Shown: positions 10,769-22,951, numbered from the stretch's first letter. The stretch is 64,000 nucleotides of DNA from Haberlea rhodopensis (GCA_907163345.1 CAJQUN010000413.1:310001-374000), one strand, 5' to 3'. The notes: generated from the sequence alone by a model not told the origin. Numbers and translations are program-made.

Positions 10769-12066
10769 GTGATAAGTGTGATTTTTACACTTATTTCAGA
10801 ATGATTTTATAGTGATTTTTGTAGTGATTCCTGGAAAATATTACGCGCTTTGGTATATTTGTATATTTCAGGAATCTAGATCCAATTGCATAAAAGTTGA
10901 GGAAATAAGCTATAATGGATGAAAAAGGACCAAACCAAGATGAAAAAGGAGGGACGAAATCGCAAGATTGAAGAGTTTGAGATCCGCATCGATCGGCAAC
11001 TTACAAAGATCGATCGCCACCATCCAGAAGATTTCCGCGATCAATCGGCAAAACATCGCGTCGATCGCGGATATAAAATTTTAGTTATTTTCTCCAGAAT
11101 GTTTTGGCGATCGATCGACTTATGAAGATCGATTGTCGAACCCGAAAAATCAAGATTTTGTTTTCTTCTTGGTTATTTTGTGTCCAAACTTAGCAAAACT
11201 CTTCATACTACAAATATGTATTGCCTTGGATGTTTTTGAGGACTCCTGGCTCATAATTCACCCTACAAACTCAGTCACCATCATTCACCTTCAACCTCCA
11301 CCATCCATATACCATAACCATTGAAGAAGAAGACATCGGAAGAGACGGGACGACTGAGCAACGCAAGGAGTCAACATCTATCATTACTTTAGTATTCCTA
11401 AACTTAACCCACGATTTTAATTAAGTTTTGATTGATTCTTACAAATTCTTTGAGTTTAATTTGTTGTGTTCATGCTTTCAATGGATTAATATCCTTGATT
11501 GATTATTTATTGCAATTGAATTGACCATAGGAGATTACGATACGATATAATAAATTAAACCGTGGATTTTAGACTGATATCGAGAGATGAAGTTAATACA
11601 CGTGTGATAGCTATAGATATCTAGTAATCGAAAGCTAGAAGTTTTCATAGATTAACTTACAATATTAACTGTTAAATAAGTGCATGATCATTGCCTTGTT
11701 GCATCTTAGTATTAAACTTGTTGTAACCAGACCAATGTATAACAAGTGCTTTAGGAAAACTCATCACTTTAGAACGTAAGAATTTAATTCTTAACTATAG
11801 GCGAATTGTGGGGGATTGCAGGGGTGAACCGAAAGTCTTGATAAATGTCTCTATTGATTCTAATTTTATTCGTTCTTGCTTGTTGGGTTGATTATCGAGT
11901 TATATTAGTCAATTTAGTTAATTAATCATCACTAATATTCGTAGGCTAAATATAGTTAAACTAGTGGAGTTTGGTACTTATTTCCTAGTCCTCGTGGGTT
12001 CGACACATACTTTTCAAATCATTATACTAAAACTTGACACCGTGCACTTGCGGTACGCAATCGCTA
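10769..12066 (+). mobile_element. Possible solo LTR, Athila/Tat-like
   Basis: This segment interrupts the surrounding element and has an LTR character. It opens TGATAAGTGTGATTTTTACAC and closes with CCGTGCACTTGCGG followed by CGCTACA, which is like the ends of plant Athila/Tat LTRs. CACTG occurs immediately outside on both sides (10764-10768 and 12067-12071), consistent with a 5-bp duplication, although the exact termini would then be GT...TA instead of TG...CA. It contains its own CGATCGATCG cluster (10985-11130). No protein is encoded. Confidence 0.55.
10985..11130 (+). repeat. CGATCGATCG-type cluster
   Basis: Four to six CATCGATCGGC, GATCGATCGCC, CGCGTCGATCGCGG and GGCGATCGATCGAC copies in about 145 bp, more decayed than in the Tekay-like LTRs and in an LTR with otherwise different sequence. 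Confidence 0.65.
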
Positions 12067-12336
12067 CACTGAAAAATACTGTTTAAAATAAAAGCGATCA
12101 ACTAGAGCTTGAGATATCTATTAGTTATGGAGCTCGGGACACTTAATATTCATAAAGCAAGTGTTATTTGCACCGCATGTTTATTTACTACCTCGGTCAG
12201 CTCTGTCATCTCTATCAACTCGGGTCCTTATCACATTTGTCGTTTGGCTCAGTGGAAGTAAACTAAGATGCATGGGCACTAGTAATAGGTCGGTTAAAAA
12301 TTTAACGAACTTCTGGTCCTCGACGTCAGTTTGACT

Positions 12337-12350
12337 AGGAGGGGGACTTG
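12337..12350 (+). other. Polypurine tract of LARD-like element
   Basis: AGGAGGGGGACTTG directly before the 3' LTR at 12351, the normal place for plus-strand priming. Confidence 0.8.
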
Positions 12351-12979
12351 TGATACCCCTCGATGTGGGATCCATCTACCTAATGGTTTTAACCGACCCA
12401 ATCTGATTAAGCAAGCTATAACATATTTACCCTGCTTATTCAAATAAAACTCATCTAATCTTGCCCATTGATTGAGGCCCATTTGCAAGGGCCTATTTTC
12501 TTAAACAAAAAGGTGTTGTAGTGTCTTTTGGAAGATATCTCTCAATATTCCCGGGATAGACATGGATCTAGTTACCATATATAATACAATTTCATATTGA
12601 CTAGAACTCTTATCTTATGTTGATTGGGACTCTACATCTATATACAATACAATTTCATATTGACTAGAACTCTTATCATATGTTGATTGAGACTCTACAT
12701 CAATCTCTACCTCTATTAATAGAGGGCTCAAAACCCTCATTCAGGTACGCGATTACTTACGCAATTACGTATGAAAAAGTCTACAATTTCAATACATTTT
12801 TCTATTGAAACATATACTGACTTGAGCGTCTGAGTGGCTTCGCCTACGGGCGGAGTCATCTCACCCTTTTTCTTTACACAGATATATTTGGGGTTTTTCG
12901 ATTTGGTTAATGGGTGAAAAAATCGTTTGTTGCATCTTCGCTCAATATTTATTGAAGATCACACTTTTTGGTGATATCA
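12351..12979 (+). repeat. 3' LTR of the LARD-like element
   Basis: 629 bp, TGATACCCC...GATATCA, followed by target duplication AACAA at 12980-12984. It pairs with 3721-4357. Confidence 0.88.
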
Positions 12980-12984
12980 AACAA

Positions 12985-13847
12985 AGTTAGATAATTTCAT
13001 TTTATTTCATTTCTTTTCTTTTCATGTTTTCTCTTCTCTTCTCTTTTATTTTATGGTATGGTATGGTAGCATACAAGTGTGTTGTGTGTGCGAGCAAAAA
13101 ACAAAGAAGTCACATTCAAAGCTTCCGCATCGAACAGTTGAACCTGGACTTAAAACCAGACAAATACAATTTTATCCTCATAATCATTGATCGCTCTTCA
13201 AAATTGTATCATCCTGAGATATAATGAATGTAGACACGATTATTGTATTTATTGGTGAGACAGTAGTAAAATGAATAGTACCCACCTCACTTCTAGTAGA
13301 AGATAATGCAATTCCAATAGTCAATGGATAAAGGCCAAATAAAATAATGAAGTGAATACTAATTTTATATTTAAATGAGACAAACAAGACATCTAGTCTA
13401 GATTCAAATTTTTTACTCATAAATATTCAAGAATTTCAGCGAGAGTTAGTTATGATATTTCGGAGGCACACAACTCGAAATGCAAACGGAATTCAACTTG
13501 CAAGTCAGTTTTCAAGCCTAAAATATATAAAGATACACCCAACTCAACCAAGCATCAGTAAATTATTACTATTCTTTTAAAGATTTAAAGCTAATATAAA
13601 ATCTCTTATAAAATAAAGTAATATTTTCCTAGCATCATAACTAAAGTAGTAATAAGATATCTAGAGAAATAAAAAAAACGACTTAACCCCAGTAAACAAT
13701 TCTCAAAATGGTTGTCTTTGGCTCAATATAACATATTCTCTGAACAAGCCACACTTTTATGGAATGCAAAACAAGCTTTCAAGATAACACCCACTGAAGC
13801 CAAGACAAGCATTTTTCTTTGAGCAAACCAGAAAACCAACCTCCCAA
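12985..13847. other. Flank downstream of the Alba gene
   Basis: AT-rich sequence with no recognised gene or repeat. The part adjacent to 13848 should contain the 3' untranslated region of the minus-strand Alba gene. Confidence 0.4.
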
Positions 13848-15442
13848 CTATGCTTGGTTGCCACCACCCCTAGGGAAACCACCCATCCTTCCATGGTCCC
13901 GGCCATAGACTCGGCCACCGCCACCTCTTCCTCTCCCATATCCGCACCTGTCAATAAATTGAAATGCTTGAGATGAAACACCATATGGAAGTAATCTTAT
14001 TTGAGAGCATTTGACCAACAAAAACGAGTACAGACAAATTGGAGGAATGAAAAAGTTATTGGGTTTCAGAATATTAGCACCACTGAATTTCGAAATCAAA
14101 AAGGAAAAATATATTGACCCCGATAACCCCCCAATCACCACGTCCACCACCTCGTCCCCAGTTAGAATATCCACCATTATCTGTCAAAAAGAATGTGCCA
14201 TGAAATGGCCCAAGACAAGCATGCCACGTATATGCCAGAAGAATACTTAGGAATGTTAGGCTGCTCAAATCATAAGACATTCACATTTGGAAGGAAATAC
14301 CTCGGTAGTTTGTATATCCACCTTTGTTTCAACCACGGCCCCTCCCCCCTACCACGACCTCTTCCTCGTTCATAAGTATCTAAACATAAAAAGGTTTGAG
14401 ATGCCAACGGATATATTAAACAGGTCAATTTCCAGTTACTTTTCTACGCATGTTGTACACTGTGTATGCTTGTTGTCTTGGAGGTTGTTGCTGTGGCTGA
14501 TACGTGTAGTGCTGTCTAGATTGATCCACATGAGACGGAGCTTGATACCTAAATAAAACATAATCCAGAGAAGGTTACTTCACGTCAAGGAACAAACTTC
14601 TGCAGAAAGTATTCAGATAATGTACTTATTTCTTCATGCTTACAAACCCAAAATAGACGCCACAATGATCAAAAAGAGGAAAGCACAAGATAACGCTTGT
14701 ACATTAACATCTCGAAGAGAAAGACCAAGAGTCGATAAAATAAATAAATCACATCAACCTTTTTGCATTATATAGAGATGTTGCCATATTATTATGTATG
14801 CCTTTCTACCATGATAGATGATTTACTAAATAAAAGCGGGCAGAACAATTACCCAGGAGAATTCTGAATTCTTGTTAAGCTCCTTAGCAGACAGGGTGAT
14901 TGAAATCAGGGAGACATGGCGGGTCTGCTGCACACTGTACTAGACACTAAAACAAAATTAGAGACTCAGAAGCCCACTCTATACACGCAGAAGATGTATC
15001 CAATAGAAGAACATATGAATGTATAATAGTAGAAGACAATCACAGGGGCAAAAACGAGAAACTTACATCTCAAGGCCCTCTTCAATGGGTTCAAAAGTAT
15101 CAGTTATGCTCATAGACAAACGAAAAGTACCAAATCTTTAGCATTGCATTGAAAACAAATGGGAGAAAAGAAAGCAATGTGCAAATAGAATCTGCATAGC
15201 AACCTTAATGATCTCTGCAATAGCTACTGTCTTGCTAATAGCTTGACCCATTGCTTTCAAGACGATCTCTTTTACTCGTCTCTCCTGAGAAATAGATTTA
15301 ATAATATGATTGAATTGCAGTATAGTTTTAGACAACTGCAGACATTCCTAGAGGTCCACAGTAGTCGGAGTTAAAACTTGGCATATAGAGAGACATCCCA
15401 ACACCATTTCCTCTAACCACATGATTTAACTAACCTTTTGCG

Positions 15443-17736
15443 CATAGTTATTAAAAGCTCACATAGCGCGCGCTAAAGCTCAAGGCCAAGCGAGGCGCGG
15501 GTCTTGCGCCTCGCAGCGCGGGTCTTGCGCCTCGCAGCGCCATGCGCCTCGTGTTTTGGCAAAGCGCGCTTTGTGCGCTATCTGTGCTTTTTCAATTAGC
15601 CAAGGCACGTGCTATAGCGCGCATTTGCTAAGACTTGAAAATTGGAGCTATCAGGTTATCAAAATACAAAATACGTTGATAAAGTTGGATTTTAATTAAA
15701 TTTGGGCTTATTAAAAATAAGACCAAGTTAGAGAATATTAGGGTTAAGTTAGAAAATATGGTTATTGTTACATAAAGTCTTGTTGCATAAACCCTCCAGC
15801 CTCCAGCCGCCGCTGACCGATAAGCAGATTGATGTGTTCAAGTGCTCAATTTTTCTTTTCTTCAAAATTACACTGCATTATTTCCTTTCTTTTTTTTTTT
15901 TCTCAAAATTATTTATTTTTGGATTGATTCTCCTTTCTTGTTTTATATTTTCTTTTCCTTCAATTTTTACGTGACAAAGTTCATCAGTCATCACAATCGT
16001 CAACTAAGGGGGTGTATTCAATCTAGACGTTTATTGACTTATAATGAATTTTTAAAATGATTGACTTTTATGGAGTTGATAGATTTCTATTGACTTTTAT
16101 AGAATTCCATGGAGTTATAAAAAGATTTGTATAGAGTCTCGTATACTTTTTCAATAGATTTCTATGGACTTTATCGACTTTTAATGACTTTTTTAAATGA
16201 TGGACTTTTATGAAATTGATAGATTTCTAATAATTTTTATAGAATTACACGGAATTATCAAAAGTTAGATTTTATAACTTATAATTGATTTCTTTGAACT
16301 AACAATTGAACATAAATAACTTCTTCAACATATAATTTTTTTTACCATTAATGTAAACACATTTTACTTATTTAACAGTCAAAAATGTGAAATATACCTA
16401 TTCAATTCTTTTGCATGGCAAATATTGAACAACTTTTTTGCATCTTCAAGATGACGACTTTGAAGATTCAGTTAATGTTGCTATATAATTGTAATCTATA
16501 ATTTTGTGTAATAAAACAAAAGTTTTCTATTAAATAACATTTTATAAACTTAAAATATTTTTTGATGATAGTTGACTACTATAAAAATTCTTAAAACATA
16601 CTTCTTAAATTAAACATGATAATTTATATCGTTATAAATATCTTTTGTTTTAGAAAAATATTTATTATAATTGTCTATAGATATAGACCCATACAATCGT
16701 TTTAAAAATCTATCATCTAATATAAAAATGAGCACATTAACTTGCTATTTTATCAAAATATTTGTGTAAATATTAGTATTATATTGGATAAAAAATAAGA
16801 TGTGAAAAAAATAATAATTGAAGAAAGAGCCGTATATTAGGAATTAAAGAAAGAGTACATGTAGAAAACAGGGGAGGAAAAGCCAATGGGGAGGTGGTCG
16901 TGTCGGAAATGAAAATAGCAAAGAGTAAAGAGAGATGATGGTAATTATGAATTAAAAGTCATTCCAAATCTTTACTATGAGTGGTGGAGAATTTTAACTT
17001 TTTTGGCATTTACATGGGGCATCAAAGTTTGTGCCTAAAGATTTCAACAGAAGTTAAAAGTCTATGAGATTTTGGATACCTATAGACTTTTATGGAGTTT
17101 TAAAAATTCAAGTTTGAATACCACCTGACTTTTTAAAACTCTACGAAAGTCCGTCTTGAATACCATTAGACTTTTGTAGAGTATATAAAAGTCTGGATTG
17201 AATACCTTTAGACTTTTAAACTCCATAAAAGTCAATAAAAGTTAATAAAAATCTATAACCAATACACCCCCTTAGTCTATTCAATCAAAGTTTGACAAGT
17301 ACATGAGAATATAGCAAAATATAAATATATCAAATATAAATTGCTAAGCTATTGCTAAAGCATACTGCTAATTGCTGCTAAACTACATAAAAATGAATCC
17401 ATACCTTCATTTCAACGGACAAAAACAAAACATATTCATTTTTATTGCAACTTGATTCTTGACATTGACCATATAATATAAATCACAGATTCACAATGAA
17501 TCAATTTCAAGCCCCGGTTGAACACATAAAGTTGAAAAACATGGTTTAATCAATTTTGTGATTTGCTTTGTATGAGTTAATGAGTTTGATTAAATTTTAT
17601 GGATACTATTGATGTATTAAAAATATATAAGCTATTGCGCTTTACTTTAGTAAAGCGCACGCTTCGCGTCGCACTATGCGCTATAGGTCCAAGACCTCTT
17701 TGCGCTTTAGTGAGCTATGCGCCTTTAATAACTATG
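15443..17736. mobile_element. hAT-like DNA transposon, non-autonomous
   Basis: The ends are inverted repeats beginning CATAGTTATTAAA, and an exact 8-bp duplication CTTTTGCG lies outside (15435-15442 and 17737-17744). An 8-bp duplication is typical of hAT elements. Both ends continue in a GC-rich series of GCGC, GCGCTAAAGC and GCGCTTTAG motifs (15460-15600 and 17635-17720). No transposase is visible. The centre is occupied by another inverted-repeat element (16004-17275). It lies in intron 1 of the Alba gene. Confidence 0.8.
16004..17275. mobile_element. Inverted-repeat element inside the hAT-like element
   Basis: The left end reads CTAAGGGGGTGTATTCAATC and the right end is the reverse complement of CTAAGGGGGTGTATTGG, so the termini are inverted repeats of at least 15 bp. 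Many subterminal copies of TAGACTTTTATGGA-like words lie on both strands. There is no coding capacity. The GGGGGTGTATT start resembles PIF/Harbinger or related MITEs, but I could not fix the target duplication, so the superfamily is open. Confidence 0.65.
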
Positions 17737-18420
17737 CTTTTGCGTATCTAGAGAACAAAAATATCTGTGGATACAAAGTAGTAAGGTCATGTTTGGTTTT
17801 GTCTTTAAAAAAAATTCCCATCTTTAACAAAAACAACACTAGTATCTCATTTCATTCCTTTTATAAGAAGTTATTTTCACATCTCCTGATATAATTATTA
17901 CTTTTACTCAAATTCCCATCAATCCCAAAAAATGCTCTAGCAATATATCACATTATGATACAATGCAATAACTTTTTCAATTTTAACTACCCACAAATTA
18001 TTAAAAGATCAATGCTTAGACAAACAATGCACAATTTAACTGCAACATTAAATCTTGTGTTTTTTTCTAAAACAAAACATAACATTCATTTCATGCCCCA
18101 ATACATATTAAAATAACTTATTTTGTTATAACAAACCTCAGAAAATACTGGAAATAAAACCAAACATAGCCTAAGAAATCATAGAAATATGAGGAAAATA
18201 AATATAACTCAGACTCCCAAAAACAAGAGTAAATAAAAAAACAAATTGATGACCATAACGTCCTCAAGAACAACACTCTAATCAGCTTTATGAATATCCA
18301 ACAGTAGAAATAATCAAAAGGCCAGCATACAATCTTAAATGAACAGTGTATAAGAGGTGAGAAAAGAACATATTTTATCAGGTGAAATAACAAATATTCA
18401 TACAAGTTCATCATCATCAA

Positions 18421-18680
18421 GCTTGACAACTGAACTTGCTGAATGAGTTACTTCATCATCCAAGCAATCTTCATGACTTCATCAGAACAATGATCAAAAC
18501 AATATAACACAGTGACCGCATTTGCATATGAATAACCATCTCATGCAAGTCCTGTGTAGCTTGACAACTGAACTTGCTGAGTTACTTCATCATCCAAGCA
18601 AATCAGAACAATGATCAAAACAATATAATACAGTAACCGCATTTGCATATGAATAACCATCTCATGCAAGCCCTGTGTAG
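18421..18680. repeat. Tandem duplication in Alba intron 1
   Basis: GCTTGACAACTGAACTTGCTGA recurs at 18421 and 18559. The first copy is 138 bp and the second about 122 bp, with small deletions. It appears to be a local duplication of intron sequence. Confidence 0.85.
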
Positions 18681-19289
18681 TTTATCAGCCGATGTTAAGT
18701 ATAGTATGTGCCATACTTAAACAAAATACATTTGAAACCCATTAACCAATTATATATGAATTTTTTTCTCCCGGAATGGGGGGTAATAGGTTAATCCACT
18801 TGGGACCAATGCAGCTCTCCGTATCAACAGAAAAGGAATAACACACCATGAAATAATTAACAGAAGCCTCCAAACAGATTAGCAGAAACCAAATCTTAAA
18901 TTAAAAAAAAACAGATTACTAAATAAATAACACGTTGAGAATCGTAAAAATTCCAACTATTCCCAAAAACTAAACAAAACTCCAATCACAGCTAAGCAAT
19001 GCAAACAATAGCCATCCGAAAATAGAAAACAAAAAAAAAAGAAAAAGAAAGAAAGAAAGAAACAACATATTAATACAATAGTGACACATAAGATAAGCTG
19101 AAGAGGAAAAACAAAAAAATAGAGAAAAAAAGGTGGAAATAAGTACCTGAAGAAGGGTGGTAGCATAGGTGATATAATTACGAACCAACCCCTGAGAAGT
19201 GATTCTGATCTCATTCTCGTTTACAGGAGATTCAGGCTTCGGCTTCTCCACCTTGTGGTACCGATCCATTTCAGATTTGGTAAAAATGG

Positions 19290-19298
19290 AAACCCTAG
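19290..19298 (-). promoter_or_regulatory. Telo-box upstream of the Alba start codon
   Basis: AAACCCTAG on the + strand, 21 bp upstream of the minus-strand ATG. Telo-boxes are common in the 5' region of plant genes for translation and RNA-binding proteins, which fits the gene type. Confidence 0.5.
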
Positions 19299-19375
19299 AT
19301 ATATGGAGAATATATCACTATTTTATTAAATTCTATAGATTTATGTGTATGAAGTGCTAGGAGAGTGGAGAGTAA

Positions 19376-19570
19376 TATAAGAACAATAGAAATTAAGATG
19401 GAAGATTCAAATATTATTGATGTTGGTAAAGCATTTTAAATAGGCAAACAATAAGATCTTCCAAGATTACAATTAATCTTTAAGATCTCATAATAATATT
19501 TAAGAACAATAAGATCTTCCAAGATTACAATTAATCTGCCTTGATATATTCTTTGATATTATACTTCATA
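19376..19570 (-). repeat. 3' LTR of the Ale-like element
   Basis: 195 bp, with a partial internal duplication of the AAGATCTTCCAAGATTACAA phrase (near 19450 and 19508). It differs from the other LTR by several substitutions and an indel, so the insertion is fairly old. Confidence 0.85.
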
Positions 19571-20600
19571 CGCTCCCCCCGCAAAATTGACGATGCAACA
19601 GAAATTTTCGAGCTTAGATGATGAAAGCGAGATCGGGGCAATGGCTTAGTAAGAACATCCGCAAATTGATCTAGCGTGTTGACAAAGGAGACTGAGATGA
19701 TACCTTTGCTAACTAGATCACACACAAAATGAATATCAACAGAGATGTGTTTCATTCTTGAATGCATAACGGGGTGTAACGATAATCATGTGGCACCAAT
19801 GTTATCGCATAAGAGCTTAGGGGGCCGAGGTAGCATGAAGCCAAGGTCTCGAAAGAGATGGCGAAGCCAACAAGCTTCAGCGGCAGCAGATGCAAGGGAG
19901 CGATACTCAGCTTCTGTAGAGGAGCGAGCTACACCACTCTGTTTACGAGATTGCCTAGATATAGGGTTAGACCCAAGAAAAATAATATAAGCAGAGGTGG
20001 ATTTGCTGTCACCCGGATCACCGTCCCAATCGGAGTTGCAGTGAGGGTGAGAGTTGACGAACGTTGGAGTAGTAAGCCATGATACAAGGTGCCCTTTAGG
20101 TACCGAAATAACCGTTTGACAGCACCCAATGCTATGAACTTGGATTGGCCATGAATTGTGCTAATTTGTTGACTGTGAAAGCGATGTCTGGCCGGGTAAG
20201 AGTAAGGTATTGCACCAATAGATTGGCGATATTCAGTAGGATTGACAGAGTCCGAAGTGGCCAAGTGAAGTTTGGCAGTCATAGGTGTGGTTAGAGGTTT
20301 AGCACCTTCCATATGATGACGTCTTAGTAAGTCAATGGTGTATTTGTGTTGCGAGAGAAATCAACCTTCCTTACAACTGACAACTTCAACGCCTAAGAAA
20401 TAAGATAAAGTGCCAAGGTCCTTAACAGCGAAGCGAGAGCCTAAGTGATGAGTGACCTCGGTAATATGTGAAGTATGAGAGCCAGTGATTATGAGATCAT
20501 CAACGTACACTAAAACAAACAAGTGGATGGAATCCCAGTGAAATGTAAAAAAAGAGGTGTCGCAGACAGATTGAGTGACTCCATACTCAATAAGGGCCGA
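19571..20600 (-). pseudogene. Copia RT end and RNase H remnant
   Basis: Reading the minus strand, VYVDDLIITGS (about 20485-20515) is the reverse transcriptase active-site motif. It is followed by LTTPM (about 20290), a FRYLKGT phrase (about 20100) and the RNase H end with MHSRMKHISVDIHFV and FADVLTKPLPRSRF (19600-19767). Pieces lie in different frames. Confidence 0.8.
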
Positions 20601-20602
20601 AC

Positions 20603-20940
20603 TTAAGGCCTGATATACGCCCGCGGAGCCTGACGTAAACCATAGAAGGATTTACGGAGTAAGCACACATGATGTGGATTGGTTTTATCAATGAAACCAG
20701 GTGGTTGTGACATGTAGACTGCTTTGGATAGGGAACCATATAAAAATGCGTTACTGATATCTAAGTGGCGACGAGACCAGTTATACATAAGAGCAAGAGA
20801 GAGTATAGTGCGAATCGTTACCGGTTTAACCACAGGGCTAAATGTTTCAGTGTAATCAATGCCTGGGCGTTGATGGAAACCTTTTGCAACGAGTCGAGCT
20901 TTGAATTTATCCACCGTGCCATCAGATTTACGTTTGATTC
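20603..20940 (-). pseudogene. Copia reverse transcriptase, N-terminal part
   Basis: The open stretch includes KARLVAKGFHQRPGIDY, FSPVVKPVTIR, HLDISNAFLYGSL and SFYGLRQAPRA, all hallmark phrases of the copia reverse transcriptase. The variant ISNAF replaces the usual VNNAF/VKNAF. A frame change follows the last phrase near 20610. Confidence 0.85.
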
Positions 20941-21306
20941 AGAAGACCCACTTGCATCCAATCACATTAGCTTTAGGAGGAGGGGAGACTAAATCCCATA
21001 TGCCATGTCGATTGAGTGCCGTAAATTCATCGGCCATTGCAACCCGTCAACAAGGGTCAAGTAGAGCCTGGGAGACGGAGGTTGGCTCGACGCTAGCAGG
21101 TAGTGGGTTTTTGGTGACAACATGAATCCTCTTAGGACAAAAATATTGTTTGACTACTGGTACGCATTGAATGTGTGCGAGTAGAATCCAGAGGTGATGA
21201 TGGAGGCATGGGAATATTAGGTGTTGTTTGGTCAAGAGGTGCAGCAGGTTGCAAGACAACTGCTGGATGTTCATGATCATGATGGTGACGTATAGCAGTA
21301 GGTAGG

Positions 21307-22030
21307 TCATGAAACACATTGTGTGGGCTTAGCAATTGGTAGGGAAAATAGAGGTGCCGGTGATGAAGTGTCAAGTGATTGGTGAGTAGTGGCGAGATAA
21401 TTCTTTCGCTTAAACGGAAAAATAAATTCCAAAAAGCGGACATGACGAGAGAGGAAGACCCGCTTAGAATCCAAGTCAAGACACTTGTAGGCACTTTGAG
21501 ATGTTGAATACCCAAGAAAGAGACAGGGTCGAGATGGTGGATCCAATTTGCCCGAAGTATAAGGTTTTAGCCATGGGTAGCATAAACACCCGAAGGTTCG
21601 AAGTTTCAAGTAGTTGGGTAGTCGCCTAAAGAGTGCTTCAAATTGACTACGTTGATTGAGTATCGGAGTGGGCATACGATTGATAAGATAGACAACGGTT
21701 TCAAAGGCATAGTGCCATAATTCTTGAGGTAGAGAAGCATGATGTAGCAAAGCTTGGCCAGTTGAAACAATATGACGATGTCGCCTCTCAGAAGTACCAT
21801 TTTGCTGCGGAGTATGAGGTGTTGTATTGAGCTAGCTAATGCCTTGATGAGTAAGATAGTGACGTAGGCCCAAAAATTCACCGCCATTGTCGGAATAGAA
21901 ATTTTTTATTTTATGGCCAAACTGAGTTTCCACAAGAGATTTAAACTGGGGAAAAATATCTGAGACTTGGGATTTTGTGACCAATGGGAAGAGCCAACAG
22001 TACTTCGTAAAGTGATCAACGAGAAGCAAA
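21307..22030 (-). pseudogene. Copia integrase remnant
   Basis: LLVDHFTKYCWLFPL (about 21990-22029), FYSDNGGEF (about 21870-21900) and a later stretch LWHYAFETVVYLINRMPTP then LRTFGCLCYPWLKPY (21550-21720) are copia integrase core and C-terminal motifs. The catalytic Asp-Asp pair is visible. The Glu region around 21790 is broken by a frameshift. Confidence 0.8.
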
Positions 22031-22190
22031 TAATACTTAGAACCACTCAGTGAAGGACATGGCGTAGGACCCCAAACATCAGCATATAATGTAAATGATG
22101 CATGCTAACAAGGGATGTTTCAACAAATGGCAAACATATTGCTTTATTACTACTGCATGAATCACAAAAATTATTTTGTTTTGATAAATG

Positions 22191-22814
22191 TTACAAAACA
22201 GGAAGTTTAAATCTGGAAATAATAAAAGAACTGATTCTAAATGACGGATGTCCAAGCCGAGCATGCCAAGTGTTGTCAGATGTGTGAGCACCAACTTGCA
22301 CGACGTTAGTTATTGGTTCTGGCGCATCAAAAGATGTAATATTGTAGACCCCATTTTCACACATGCCGTGGGCCATATTCGCCCCCCTGATTTGATCCTT
22401 CACAATAAAATGAGATGTGTGAAATTCAATATAAGCATTATTGTCCTTGGTGAACTGATGATCAGACACTAGATTTTTCCTTGCCGACGGAAAACAGAAA
22501 ATATTAGATAACTGAAAATTACGGGATTGTAATTTGAGAATGGAATGACCAATATGAGTAATGGGCAAACCTGAGCCGTCAACGACTTGAACTTCTTTGG
22601 TCCCATCGTATTCAGAGTGAATAGTTAAGTTACAAAGATCTGTAGTAAAGTTGTGAGAAGCTCCGAAGTCCATAAGCCAAGGAGAATTATAAGACATACC
22701 TGGGGGTTCAGTAGGTGTTTGACCAACACCAGCAGAGGGCTGTAATTTACGGCAATAAAGAGCGATATGCCCTGGAATGCCACATAATTGGCAAATGACA
22801 GGTGCACGCGGCAC
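22191..22814 (-). pseudogene. Copia zinc knuckle, protease and integrase N-terminus
   Basis: A 207-codon open stretch with the zinc knuckle CQLCGIPGHIALYC (C-x2-C-x4-H-x4-C), the protease motif WLMDFGASHNFT (family usually D-S-G-A, here D-F-G-A) and the start of the integrase zinc domain WHARLGHPS. Confidence 0.85.
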
Positions 22815-22951
22815 TGAAATTTGAGTGCCATAGGATTGATGAGAGTTTCTTCTTCCACCGCGAGAACGGCCACGAGAGTAATGCTGTTGATTGCGACTAG
22901 AAGCAGCATTGTGAGAGGCCCCGTTGGAGGACCTGGAAGACGATTGAGAGG

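Larger units (their letters stand above)
3721..12979 (+). mobile_element. Non-autonomous LTR retrotransposon (LARD-like)
   Basis: Two LTRs (3721-4357 and 12351-12979) share sequence throughout, open with TGATACCCC and close with GATATCA. They are flanked by a perfect 5-bp duplication AACAA (3716-3720 and 12980-12984). A PBS-like sequence follows the left LTR and a polypurine tract precedes the right one, so both ends belong to one insertion. The internal region contains no recognisable gag, protease, integrase or reverse transcriptase. Instead it holds a Yip1 gene copy, three minisatellites and two nested solo LTRs. A large non-coding element of this kind must be mobilised in trans. The Tat/Ty3 affiliation is inferred only from the PBS form and LTR ends. 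Confidence 0.88.
13848..19269 (-). pseudogene. Alba-family RGG-box nucleic-acid-binding gene, decayed
   Basis: Eight exons can be traced on the minus strand: 19147-19269 (MDRYHKVEKPKP... to YATTLLQ), 15204-15284 (EIVLKAMGQAISKTV), about 15067-15115 (SITDTFEPIEEGLE), 14853-14927 (TRHVSLISITLS), 14440-14548 (YQAPSHVDQSRQHYTYQPQQQ), 14301-14379 (ERGRGRGRG), about 14127-14180 (NGGYSNWGRGGGRG) and 13848-13947 (GYGRGRGGGGR... to NQA and a stop). Plant Alba proteins of this type have an N-terminal Alba fold and a C-terminal RGG tail and bind RNA or DNA. Lesions seen: exon 3 lacks the start of its usual segment and shows no fitting acceptor; the exon 3/4 phase does not match; exon 4 carries a 7-bp tandem duplication (GAATTCT twice, + strand near 14857-14871); and the RGG exon shifts frame and reads TGA where the family has tryptophan. 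The first intron is 3.9 kb and holds transposons. A functional alternative splice form cannot be excluded without transcripts. Confidence 0.8.

Noticed and set aside
18118..18429. Minus-strand frames of about 100 codons rich in Phe, Leu and Tyr in Alba intron 1
   Set aside because: AT-rich intron sequence gives hydrophobic-looking translations; no family, splice or start evidence.
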